Shown piece after piece: positions 1 through 7,236 of a stretch of 64,000 bases of DNA. Each line of letters opens with the position of its first letter. The first letter of the stretch is position 1. The position numbers and the translations under genes were made by a program. The stretch is from Bacteroidaceae bacterium (lineage in GTDB: Bacteria > Bacteroidota > Bacteroidia > Bacteroidales > Bacteroidaceae): contig JAGCFO010000025.1 of the NCBI GenBank assembly GCA_017650105.1, forward strand, positions 1 through 64,000, read 5' to 3'. Under the pieces are notes generated by a model. That model ran no database searches. It was not told where the DNA came from and saw only the letters and a list, made by a program, of their open reading frames with translations.

Positions 1-1
1 C

Positions 2-382
2 CCCAAGGGCGCCGCTGGCACCCTCTACGCCAACGACCGCGCCGTGAAGACCGGCGACTACGACTTCGATGCCCTCGCCGACGACATCCAGTACTCAACC
101 ACCGTCACCAAGGCCGACGTCATCGCCGTGCTCACCGCCGCACAGGCCTACATCAAGAAGGGCCTGCTGGCAGGACAGCGCGTGGTGCTCGACGAGCTGG
201 GAGCGCTCCAGATTCAGCTCAAGGGTCAGTGCTTCCAGCAGAGCGCCATCGCGAGCGAAGACTTCAACCCCGCCTCGTACATCAAGACGGTGTACGTACG
301 CTTCCGACCCGACGCCAAGCTCATCAAGCACATCCGCGCCGACGTCAGCGTGAAGAGACTCTCGTCCACGCTCATGCCGTAA
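2..382 (+). CDS. HU-like (HU-HIG) DNA-binding protein, 5' end missing
   Basis: The reading frame is open from base 2, so the gene starts before the window; the GTG at 44 is internal. The visible 126 residues resemble the Bacteroidetes HU-HIG family, a nucleoid-type DNA-binding fold: an Asp-Ile-Gln start of helix 1, a helix with VTKADVIAVLTAAQAYIKKG, a VVLDELGALQIQL beta stretch that matches the 'LGDFGSFR' strand of HU, and a C-terminal VYVRFRPDAKLIKHI strand. In this family the protein is usually followed by a smalltalk peptide, and one lies at 991. The exact DNA target is unknown. Family call is firm; role is inferred. Confidence 0.8.
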   Translation, partial: PKGAAGTLYANDRAVKTGDYDFDALADDIQYSTTVTKADVIAVLTAAQAYIKKGLLAGQRVVLDELGALQIQLKGQCFQQSAIASEDFNPASYIKTVYVRFRPDAKLIKHIRADVSVKRLSSTLMP

Positions 383-990
383 GGCATTAGCGTGGAGATA
401 ATCAGATAGTGACCTTCGGTCTACCCCTGTCGCGACTCGGCAGCATTGATGCAAGCATCATGTTGCACTCGCTGCTCCAGGCGTTCAGGTAATCGGATAA
501 TCAGATGTACTATGCAGATGGTCACCTGTTTCCGAACACGGATGACGCGGATTGACGCGAATACATTTGATGATTTGATTATTCGATTATCTGATGATTT
601 CCAAAAAAACCTCAAAAACCCTTCCCGAAAGCGTGGAGATCTTCGTTCTCCTGTCGGTGCTGCCGGCGTGAAGCTGGATGTAAGTGCACTTACCCCCTCT
701 TCACACCGACATCCCCGGCATCCTTCGGACGGCAACGCTTCCGGGAAGAAAAACCCCGCTTCGCTGAAAAACCCCATGCGGTCGGCTGTTGTGTTTTTTC
801 GGTTTTTCTTGCATCGATTATTGGGCATGAAATGCCGCGTATGAGGCTGGCGATGAATGGCGAAGACGTGTTTTCGACAGGCATCGACGGCAGCATGCGC
901 AAGGCTCCCACAGAGCCGAATCGATGAAAGGGTTTTTCTGGTTTTTATTGTTACTCTCTTATTCAATCATTCTTATTAAAACAGCGTTTT
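383..990. other. 608-bp stretch without a convincing gene
   Basis: Two overlapping frames on opposite strands (421-966 minus and 446-844 plus) look non-coding: no family resemblance and biased composition. The stretch holds several short copies of GATAATCAGA/TTATCTGATG near 397, 492 and 587, and a long hairpin at 621-748. In related genomes HU and smalltalk genes usually sit close together, so this spacer is larger than expected. Confidence 0.6.
621..748. repeat. Long interrupted inverted repeat with nested hairpins
   Basis: Bases 621-634 pair with 735-748 (13 of 14 positions). Inside, 652-659 (TGTCGGTG) is the exact complement of 704-711, 668-673 pairs with 699-704, 661-666 pairs with 715-720, and 680-693 (GTAAGTGCACTTAC) is a perfect palindrome. 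The pairings are partly alternative to each other. Whether it acts as RNA or DNA is unknown. Confidence 0.55.
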
Positions 991-1092
991 ATGAAACTGA
1001 ATTCCATTAACTGGCGCGAGGTGCTGAAGGTAGTCCTCACCATACTGACGGCCATTGCCGGCTCGCTCGGCGTAGTGTCGTGCATGGGGTAA
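991..1092 (+). CDS. Smalltalk family small protein
   Basis: A 33-residue peptide with the pattern of the Bacteroidetes smalltalk family: a short polar start with Trp (NSINWREVLK), then one hydrophobic helix (VVLTILTAIAGSLGVVSCM). Members are normally about 30 residues and are encoded after an HU-HIG gene, as here. The molecular function of the family is not known to me; the helix suggests membrane association. Length, context and the LTAIAG core support the call. Confidence 0.75.
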   Translation: MKLNSINWREVLKVVLTILTAIAGSLGVVSCMG

Positions 1093-1103
1093 CAACGAAG
1101 GCT

Positions 1104-1181
1104 ATGGCACGCGCGCTCAAACTGAAACAATTCCTCGTCCGCATCGGCATCGCCGCTCTGGCGATGCTGCTGCTGGCGTGA
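1104..1181 (+). CDS. Possible 25-residue membrane peptide after smalltalk
   Basis: An ATG 11 nt after the smalltalk stop opens a 25-codon frame: a basic start (MARALKLKQFLVR) then a hydrophobic stretch (IGIAALAMLLLA) and a TGA stop. A basic head followed by a single short helix fits a small membrane peptide translated with smalltalk. I do not recognise a family. It could be chance, because the region is GC-rich and the frame is short. Confidence 0.35.
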   Translation: MARALKLKQFLVRIGIAALAMLLLA

Positions 1182-1203
1182 GGCGATGAAGTGAAGTGGG
1201 TAT

Positions 1204-1311
1204 TTATCTTCTCTTTCTTAGCAACAACACTCCTGCAACGGCTATAAGCAGACTGGCAATGACAACCTTCATGTCGGGCAGGATAATGACGGGGATTTTC
1301 GTCATCTGCAT
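1204..1311 (-). CDS. Doubtful small ORF with one membrane helix
   Basis: A minus-strand frame starting at the ATG at 1309-1311 (or 1303-1305) encodes about 35 residues ending in a hydrophobic helix and a basic tail (LLIAVAGVLLLRKRR). The shape is that of a single-pass peptide, but there is no recognised family and no visible promoter, and it faces the plus-strand terminator. I list it as possible only. Confidence 0.2.
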   Translation of the reverse strand: MQMTKIPVIILPDMKVVIASLLIAVAGVLLLRKRR

Positions 1312-1342
1312 GTCACCTAATTGCAGCCAGCTGTAAACGGCC

Positions 1343-1369
1343 GGCTGCCTGTGAAGGCAGCCACTTTTT
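1343..1369 (+). terminator. Rho-independent terminator
   Basis: A perfect 7-bp GC-rich stem (GGCTGCC/GGCAGCC, loop TGTGAA) is followed by ACTTTTT. It would end plus-strand transcripts from the HU/smalltalk region. Confidence 0.7.
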
Positions 1370-1572
1370 CTCTCCCCACCCCGTCCGTCAGCATCGCAGA
1401 AGGACATTCATGGGCTCTTATCTTGAAGTCGGGCGAACCGTCTCGTTCACGATAGTGGTCCTGTCCTTTGCATCCACGTAAATCCGATATCAGCTCTAAG
1501 TTCCTCAGTCCTGCAGAGTCATTATCTGACAACAACTTTAGGGACAAGGAGCAAAAAAAAGCCGGGGGAACA

Positions 1573-1603
1573 TTTGTGTATTACGATTTTGCTTGTATCT
1601 TTG
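1573..1603 (+). promoter_or_regulatory. Bacteroidetes-type promoter of the GH51 gene
   Basis: TTTG at 1573-1576, a 19-nt spacer and TATCTTTG at 1596-1603 fit the -33/-7 consensus. The site is 30 bp before the ATG at 1633, which supports that start over the in-frame upstream ATG at 1468. Confidence 0.7.
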
Positions 1604-1632
1604 TGGTGAAAGAGAATAAAACTGATTCTACC

Positions 1633-4080
1633 ATGAGGAACAAACTGAGAATACTCTTCTTGTCGGTTGTTGCGTGCAGCATATCCGTTGCCTTCGCCTC
1701 CGACCGACGCTTCCCTCTCCCATCCCCCGACGAGACGGGGACAACAATCATTGGCAGCGCTGAACAAGCTGAGAGCGTGAACGTGCTGACGGTGTACCCT
1801 ACAGACGTGCAGGCACACATCACTCCTTATCTATACGGTGCCGGAATGGAAGACGTGAACCACGAGATATACGGAGGGTTCTACGACCAGCAGATTTTCG
1901 GCGAGAGCTTCGAGGAAGAAGCTCCGGGCGACAAGATAGTGGGTTTCAGCATCTACGACCATCCCTGGAGCTCACGCGCCGACGAGGTGAGCAACGGCAA
2001 CTGCCTGACGGCAAAGCTGCTGTACGAGCGCAGAGAGCTGGAGAAGGGCTCGGTGGAGGTGGACGTGCGCTACGATGAAGCGCCGGGCAAAGGGAACGCA
2101 GCAGGGCTCATCGTCAGCACCAACGACTGCGGCAACGGCGCCGACCGTTTCAGGGGTTATGAGATAAGTCTGCACGGCTCGGGCAACCACATTATCCTGG
2201 GCAAGCACGATATGAACTTCAGCCTACTGGGCAACTTCCCCGTAAGATACGACGCCACCGACTGGAACCGTCTGCAGGTGGACATAGACGGCGCTACGCT
2301 GACGGTGTGGCTGAACGGACAGGAGGTGTGCCGATACACCGACAAGGACCATCCGCTGGCTGCAGGAAAGGTAGGGCTGAGAACATTTGATGTGGACGCC
2401 TCGTTTCGCCGTCTCGTCATCACCGAAGGGGAAAAAAGCGAGAATGTGCCGTTTGTCATTGAGAAACAGACTACCGTGAGCGGCATGTGGCGCGGCTTCG
2501 CAAGCGAAGGGGCGCAGGCTCGCTTCGACGTAGTGAAGGAGGATGTGCGACACGGGCAACAGGCGCAGATGCTGGAGAACCTGGCTGCCACAGGGTGCGT
2601 AGGGATAGACAACATGGGACTCAACCACTGGGGAATCAGCGTGCGCGAGGGACAACGCTTCAGAGGGCACATCAGCCTGCGAGGAAAAGCACGGCGCGTG
2701 TACGTGGCGCTCCAGAGCAGCGACGGCAGCCGCGAGTATGCCCGCACGAGGATTCGCCACATACGCCGCAGATGGGCAAGGCACGCGTTCACGCTGAAGA
2801 GCAATGCCCTCGACTCGTGCGCACGCTTCGCCCTCTATGTGGAGGGCAAGGGATGCATTGTGGCCGATGCAGCGGAACTGATGCACACGGGTGCCGACCG
2901 GTACAAGCGGCAGCCGCTGAGGGCCGACATCGCCGACATGTTCACCCGCCAGGGGCTGACGTTTCTGCGCTACGGAGGCTCGATGGTGAACGCCCCCGAG
3001 TACCGTTACGCCAACATGCGCGGGCGACGCGACAAGCGCCCTCCCTACCGTGGACACTGGTACCCACACAGCACCAACGGCTTCGGCATCAAAGAGTTTG
3101 TGGACTTTGCCACAGCACAGGGATACGAGCTCTCGTTTGCCGTGAACATTGAGGACAATCCTGAGGATGTGGCACAGATGATTCGCGACCTGAAGGGAAG
3201 GGTGAAATATGTGGAGATTGGCAACGAGGAGGTGCTCCCCGAGGGCGACGTGGGCGAACTGTACGACCACTACGTAGAGCGTTTCCTACTGCTCTCGGAG
3301 GCGATGCGCAAGGTGGACAGCTCGCTGCAGTTCGTCTGCGCAGCATGGTGGAGGCCCTCGTCGCCCAACGTGGAGCGCACCTTCCGGGCTCTCAACGGCA
3401 AGTGCGACTACTGGGACTACCATCCCTGGGTGGACGACTACCGCTCGGCACTGAACGTGGAGAAGGAACTGCGACGGATGAAACGGCTGTTCCACGAGTG
3501 GGATGCCAACACCACGATGAAGTGTGCCATATTTGAGGAGAACGGCAACACCCACGCCGTGCGACGCATGCTCTGTCACGTCATCACGCAGAACGCCGTG
3601 CGACGCATGGGCGACTTCGTGCTCACCACCTGCCCCGCCAACGCGCTGGAGCCCTACCTGCAGAACGACAACGGCTGGAACCAGGGACAGATATTCTTCA
3701 CACCCAGCCAGACGTGGGGCATGCCTCCCTACTATGCCCAGCAGCAGAGCTCACAGCATCACGAGCCTCTGCTGGTACGCAGCGAGCTGGCCGCAGCCAA
3801 CGACTCGCTCGACATCACCGCCACACGCAGCGACGACGGCAAGGATGTGGTGCTGCACATCGTGAACATGAGCGCCAGAGAGCAGCCGCTGCGCCTGTTG
3901 GTGGAGGGAGCGACGCTGCCTGACGAGGTGACGCAGATAAGCATCGCGGGCGAAGAGGACGACCGTAACACGCCCGCTGAGCCGTGCAAGATTATCCCTG
4001 TAGAGAAAAGAGTAAGCAGCGCCGACGCCATTTTACTGGATGCGCATTCGTACACAGTAGTGTGCTTCAGGCAAGACTGA
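1633..4080 (+). CDS. Secreted alpha-L-arabinofuranosidase, GH51-type
   Basis: An 815-residue exported glycosidase expected to release terminal L-arabinofuranose from arabinan or arabinoxylan. The N-terminus is a signal peptide (MRNKLRILFLSVVACSISVAFA). A beta-sandwich-like carbohydrate-binding region follows at about residues 90-320, then the (beta/alpha)8 domain with the acid/base motif EIGNEE (Glu532 or Glu533) and a second acidic cluster IFEENGN (Glu635/636) where the GH51 nucleophile lies, then a C-terminal beta domain. The start at 1633 was chosen over 1468 because the promoter lies between them and the signal peptide begins there. It stands alone; arabinose uptake genes lie at 48-57 kb. 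Specificity is inferred from the family. Confidence 0.85.
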   Translation: MRNKLRILFLSVVACSISVAFASDRRFPLPSPDETGTTIIGSAEQAESVNVLTVYPTDVQAHITPYLYGAGMEDVNHEIYGGFYDQQIFGESFEEEAPGDKIVGFSIYDHPWSSRADEVSNGNCLTAKLLYERRELEKGSVEVDVRYDEAPGKGNAAGLIVSTNDCGNGADRFRGYEISLHGSGNHIILGKHDMNFSLLGNFPVRYDATDWNRLQVDIDGATLTVWLNGQEVCRYTDKDHPLAAGKVGLRTFDVDASFRRLVITEGEKSENVPFVIEKQTTVSGMWRGFASEGAQARFDVVKEDVRHGQQAQMLENLAATGCVGIDNMGLNHWGISVREGQRFRGHISLRGKARRVYVALQSSDGSREYARTRIRHIRRRWARHAFTLKSNALDSCARFALYVEGKGCIVADAAELMHTGADRYKRQPLRADIADMFTRQGLTFLRYGGSMVNAPEYRYANMRGRRDKRPPYRGHWYPHSTNGFGIKEFVDFATAQGYELSFAVNIEDNPEDVAQMIRDLKGRVKYVEIGNEEVLPEGDVGELYDHYVERFLLLSEAMRKVDSSLQFVCAAWWRPSSPNVERTFRALNGKCDYWDYHPWVDDYRSALNVEKELRRMKRLFHEWDANTTMKCAIFEENGNTHAVRRMLCHVITQNAVRRMGDFVLTTCPANALEPYLQNDNGWNQGQIFFTPSQTWGMPPYYAQQQSSQHHEPLLVRSELAAANDSLDITATRSDDGKDVVLHIVNMSAREQPLRLLVEGATLPDEVTQISIAGEEDDRNTPAEPCKIIPVEKRVSSADAILLDAHSYTVVCFRQD

Positions 4081-4095
4081 CGGGACGAAGGGAGC

Positions 4096-5871
4096 TTATT
4101 CCTTCAAGGCATAGATGCGCTCAATCTGCTCGGCGTAGCGTTTCCTGAGGTTGGCGCGCTTAGGCTTGAGCGTCTGCGAGAGGAGCTCGTTGCTCACGCT
4201 CCACTCGTCAAGCACATAGACGGGACGCTTCACGGCTTCGTAGTCGGCCAGTGTCTTGTTGACGGCCGCAACCTCTGCGTTGAGCATGCGCACGACACCC
4301 GTGTCGGCCAGCAGCTCGCCGCGCCCTATCTCCTTTTGCCCCTGTTCCTTCAGCCACTGGCGCACAGCATCGTAGTTGACGACGATGATGGCGGAGGCGA
4401 ACTTCTCGTTCTCGCCCACCACAAAGGCGTTGCTGAAGTAGGGGATGCTGCAGAGCTTTTTCTCGATAGGCTGTGGGGCGATGTACTTGCCCGACGAGAG
4501 CTTGAAGATCTCCTTCTTGCGGTCGGTGATGCGGAGGAACCTGCCTTCGTCAAGTGAGCCTATGTCGCCCGTATGGAGCCATCCGTCGGGCTCGATGACG
4601 CGTGCCGTCTCAGCAGGGTCTTTGTAGTAGCCCTTCATCACATGAGGGCCGCGCACCATAATCTCGCCGTCGTCGGCAATCTTGAGCTCGGCGCCCTCGA
4701 TGGGCAGACCGGCTGTTCCCAGCTTGTTGATGCCGTCGCAGGGGTTGTTGACGGCTATGACGGGCGACGTCTCCGTCATCCCGTAGCCCTCGAAGATATA
4801 GAGCTTGGCGGCATTGAAGAGCTTCACTATGTGGGGTGCAATGGATGAGCCTCCGCTGACGATAATCATCCTGTGTCCTCCGATGGCAGCGCGCCATTTG
4901 CGATAGACGAGCTTGTCGTAGAGCGCCAGACGCAGACGATAGAAGAGATTAGTGTTGTAGTTGTTGTATTCGTTGCCGAAAACCCAGGCTTTGTGGTAGA
5001 TTTTCTTAGCCAGTCCCTTGAGTTTCGACTCTTGGTTGTGGAACTTGTCGTAGAAGGTCTCCAGCACGCGGGGCACGGCGCAGAATCCGTCGGCATGACA
5101 GCTGGCGAGGTCGCGCTGAATGGTGGCGATGCTCTCGGCGTAATAGATGCTGATGCCGAGTTCCTGATACTCGTAGTTCATCGTGCGCTCGTAACAATGA
5201 CACAGCGGCAGGAAGCTCACCATCTTGTGCTTCTGGTTGTAGACCTGTCGGATGGCGTGACTGTGAGCGTCAAAGGTGAGGTTGCGGTGTGTGAGCATGA
5301 CACCCTTCGGGAGCCCTGTGGTTCCTGAGGTGTAGATGATGGTAGCCACGTCGTCGGGGCTGACGGTCTCAATGTTTTTCTCTACTATCGGGCGGTAGGT
5401 GTCGGCATTCTTGCGTCCCTCGAGCCGCAGCTCGCTCATGCAAGGCATCACAGCGCTGCCGTCGATGAGGAAGACGTCGATGGGATGATCGGCAGCCTCG
5501 ATGTGCGCCTTCACCTTCTTATATAGGGCATTCGAGCCCACAAAGACGGCTTTGGCGTCGCTGTGGTTGAAGATGTACTCAAAGTCGTGCCCGCTCAACG
5601 TGGGATAGATGGGAACGTATATGAGGCGCGCCAGCGTGCAACCCATGTCGAGGAAGTTCCACTCGGGGCGGTTGTTGGTGATGGAGATGATTTTGTCCTC
5701 GGGCTGATAGCCGCGGGCCAGGAGGCCGTAGGCTGTCTCGTAGGATGCTTTTATGTAGTCGTCGACACTATACTTGGTCCAGGTTCCCCCTTTGCTGACA
5801 GCCAACATGTCGCTCTTGGGGAAATTGTCCTTGAGGTTTTTCAGGTAGTCGAACGTTCTTGTAATCGTCAT
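4096..5871 (-). CDS. fadD: Long-chain fatty acid--CoA ligase (AMP-forming)
   Basis: A 591-residue ANL-superfamily enzyme that activates a fatty acid with ATP and CoA. Visible motifs are the phosphate-binding loop YTSGTTGLPKG from Tyr180, the EGYGMTETSP adenylate motif, GWLHTGDIG and the hinge ITDRKKEIFKLSSGKYI with the following catalytic region. Length and motif order match FadD15-type long-chain ligases of bacteria. There is no signal peptide, so it is cytoplasmic or at the membrane face. It ends 15 bp from the convergent GH51 gene and has its own promoter just after the CHR gene. Substrate chain length cannot be read from the sequence. Confidence 0.9.
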   Translation of the reverse strand: MTITRTFDYLKNLKDNFPKSDMLAVSKGGTWTKYSVDDYIKASYETAYGLLARGYQPEDKIISITNNRPEWNFLDMGCTLARLIYVPIYPTLSGHDFEYIFNHSDAKAVFVGSNALYKKVKAHIEAADHPIDVFLIDGSAVMPCMSELRLEGRKNADTYRPIVEKNIETVSPDDVATIIYTSGTTGLPKGVMLTHRNLTFDAHSHAIRQVYNQKHKMVSFLPLCHCYERTMNYEYQELGISIYYAESIATIQRDLASCHADGFCAVPRVLETFYDKFHNQESKLKGLAKKIYHKAWVFGNEYNNYNTNLFYRLRLALYDKLVYRKWRAAIGGHRMIIVSGGSSIAPHIVKLFNAAKLYIFEGYGMTETSPVIAVNNPCDGINKLGTAGLPIEGAELKIADDGEIMVRGPHVMKGYYKDPAETARVIEPDGWLHTGDIGSLDEGRFLRITDRKKEIFKLSSGKYIAPQPIEKKLCSIPYFSNAFVVGENEKFASAIIVVNYDAVRQWLKEQGQKEIGRGELLADTGVVRMLNAEVAAVNKTLADYEAVKRPVYVLDEWSVSNELLSQTLKPKRANLRKRYAEQIERIYALKE

Positions 5872-5948
5872 AGGTATTAGTCTTTATTGAGTATCGGACG
5901 AGCAGATGTCCCACGCAAACGCAGTGGGCTACTAACCATTCTCGGCAA

Positions 5949-5980
5949 CAAAAGTACTTTTTTTCTTTTTGATGTGCAAA
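5949..5980 (-). promoter_or_regulatory. Promoter of the acyl-CoA ligase gene
   Basis: Read on the minus strand: TTTG (5980-5977), a 20-nt spacer and TACTTTTG (5956-5949), matching the Bacteroidetes -33/-7 pattern. The -33 box directly abuts the stop of the upstream CHR gene. Confidence 0.65.
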
Positions 5981-6568
5981 TTATGTAGGGAAAAATCCGT
6001 AGAAGAGCCCGCCCGCTGCTCCACAGATGACGAGTACATAGATGGGATTCATCTTCCACTTGTTGATGGCGAAGAAGGCGAAGACAAAGGTGACGACGCT
6101 ATAGATGAAGGGAATGAGACTCTCGCGGGGGGAGCCGAAGTTCTCTTTGTTCATCAGCAGCAGGGCAGCCGACGCCAGCAGGCCGATGATGAGCGGACGG
6201 AGCACGGAGAAGACTGCCTTCACCGACGGATGCTCACGGTACTTCATCAGGAACTTGCTGATGACGAACATCAGGATGAACGAAGGCAGAAGCTGGCTTC
6301 CCGTAGCCAACAGCGACCCTGCCACACCCCACGCTGGGCTCATCCCCGAGTTCACCACAGCAGTGTAACCCACATAGGTGGCAGCGTTGATGCCGATAGG
6401 GCCGGGAGTCATCTGGCTGATGGCAACGATGTCGGTGAACTGCGACGACGACATCCAGAGGTGCTTGACGACCACCTCATCCTGTATGAGCGAAAGCATA
6501 GCATACCCTCCTCCGAAACCGAAAAGGCCTATCTTGAAGAACGTGAGGAAGAGCTGGAGGAAAATCAT
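5981..6568 (-). CDS. CHR-family (chromate-type) transporter, second half-size subunit
   Basis: A 195-residue membrane protein with one CHR domain: FKIGLFGFGGGYAMLSLIQ near the start, then SQMTPGPIGINAATYVGY, both hallmarks of the family, and about five to six hydrophobic segments. Half-size CHR proteins work as a pair of different subunits with opposite topology. The start ATG overlaps the end of the partner gene by 4 bp, so they are translationally coupled. The family includes chromate exporters, but the true substrate in anaerobic gut bacteria is uncertain. Confidence 0.85.
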   Translation of the reverse strand: MIFLQLFLTFFKIGLFGFGGGYAMLSLIQDEVVVKHLWMSSSQFTDIVAISQMTPGPIGINAATYVGYTAVVNSGMSPAWGVAGSLLATGSQLLPSFILMFVISKFLMKYREHPSVKAVFSVLRPLIIGLLASAALLLMNKENFGSPRESLIPFIYSVVTFVFAFFAINKWKMNPIYVLVICGAAGGLFYGFFPT

Positions 6569-7152
6569 TCAGCACCTCCTTTCTTCTTTTCTACAAAGTA
6601 GCGGCAGATGCCTCCGGCGATACCTGCGGCAATTACCCATACGGGCGAGATACCGAGGAGAGAGATGAGCAACACGGCAACGATGGGTATCCACACCGTC
6701 TTCCACGTGATGCCTGCCGACTTCGACAACTTGAAGATTGGCCCCATGATGAGAGCTGCCACAGCAGGACGAATGCCTCGGAAGACATTCTCCACTACCC
6801 TGTTGCCGCGAAACTGCTGGAAGAAGAGCGCGATGGCGAGAATGATGAGTATGCTGGGCAGCACGGTGCCGAGAGCACACGCCAGGCTCCCCTTCTTGCC
6901 TGCAAGCTTGTAGCCGATGGCGATAGCGAAGTTGGCGGCAAACACACCCGGGGCCGACTGGGACACCACCATGAGGTCGAGAAACTCCTCACGAGTGAGC
7001 CAATGGAGCCTGTCGACGACATCCCGCTCGATGATGGGAATCATCACGGCTCCTCCGCCGATAGTGAAAAAGCCTATCTTGAAAAAGGTGACAAAGGCTT
7101 TCCAATAGGAGAAAGGAACGGGAGCAATATCTTCGTGGCTATCTGTCAGCAC
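6565..7152 (-). CDS. CHR-family (chromate-type) transporter, first half-size subunit
   Basis: A 195-residue partner of the next gene, the same length and same fold: FKIGFFTIGGGAVMIPIIE at the N-terminus and SQSAPGVFAANFAIAIGYKL in the second conserved loop. The subunits differ in the conserved loop (SAPGVFA here against TPGPIGI there), as in known short-CHR pairs. An ATGA overlap joins the two genes. Anion or chromate efflux is the family role; substrate here is inferred only. Confidence 0.85.
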   Translation of the reverse strand: MLTDSHEDIAPVPFSYWKAFVTFFKIGFFTIGGGAVMIPIIERDVVDRLHWLTREEFLDLMVVSQSAPGVFAANFAIAIGYKLAGKKGSLACALGTVLPSILIILAIALFFQQFRGNRVVENVFRGIRPAVAALIMGPIFKLSKSAGITWKTVWIPIVAVLLISLLGISPVWVIAAGIAGGICRYFVEKKKGGAE

Positions 7153-7236
7153 AACTTCTCAACGGGTTTTCGAAAGATAATCTTGGCATTGTCCTTCAGT
7201 CATGAGGGATGGTAGATACTATTCCTTACGTTGCTT

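Noticed and set aside
421..966. 181-codon minus-strand frame in the HU-smalltalk spacer
   Set aside because: No homology pattern, low-complexity Arg/Ser composition, and it overlaps the hairpin at 621-748.
1468..1632. Longer N-terminus for the GH51 protein
   Set aside because: The extension precedes the promoter and would destroy the signal peptide.
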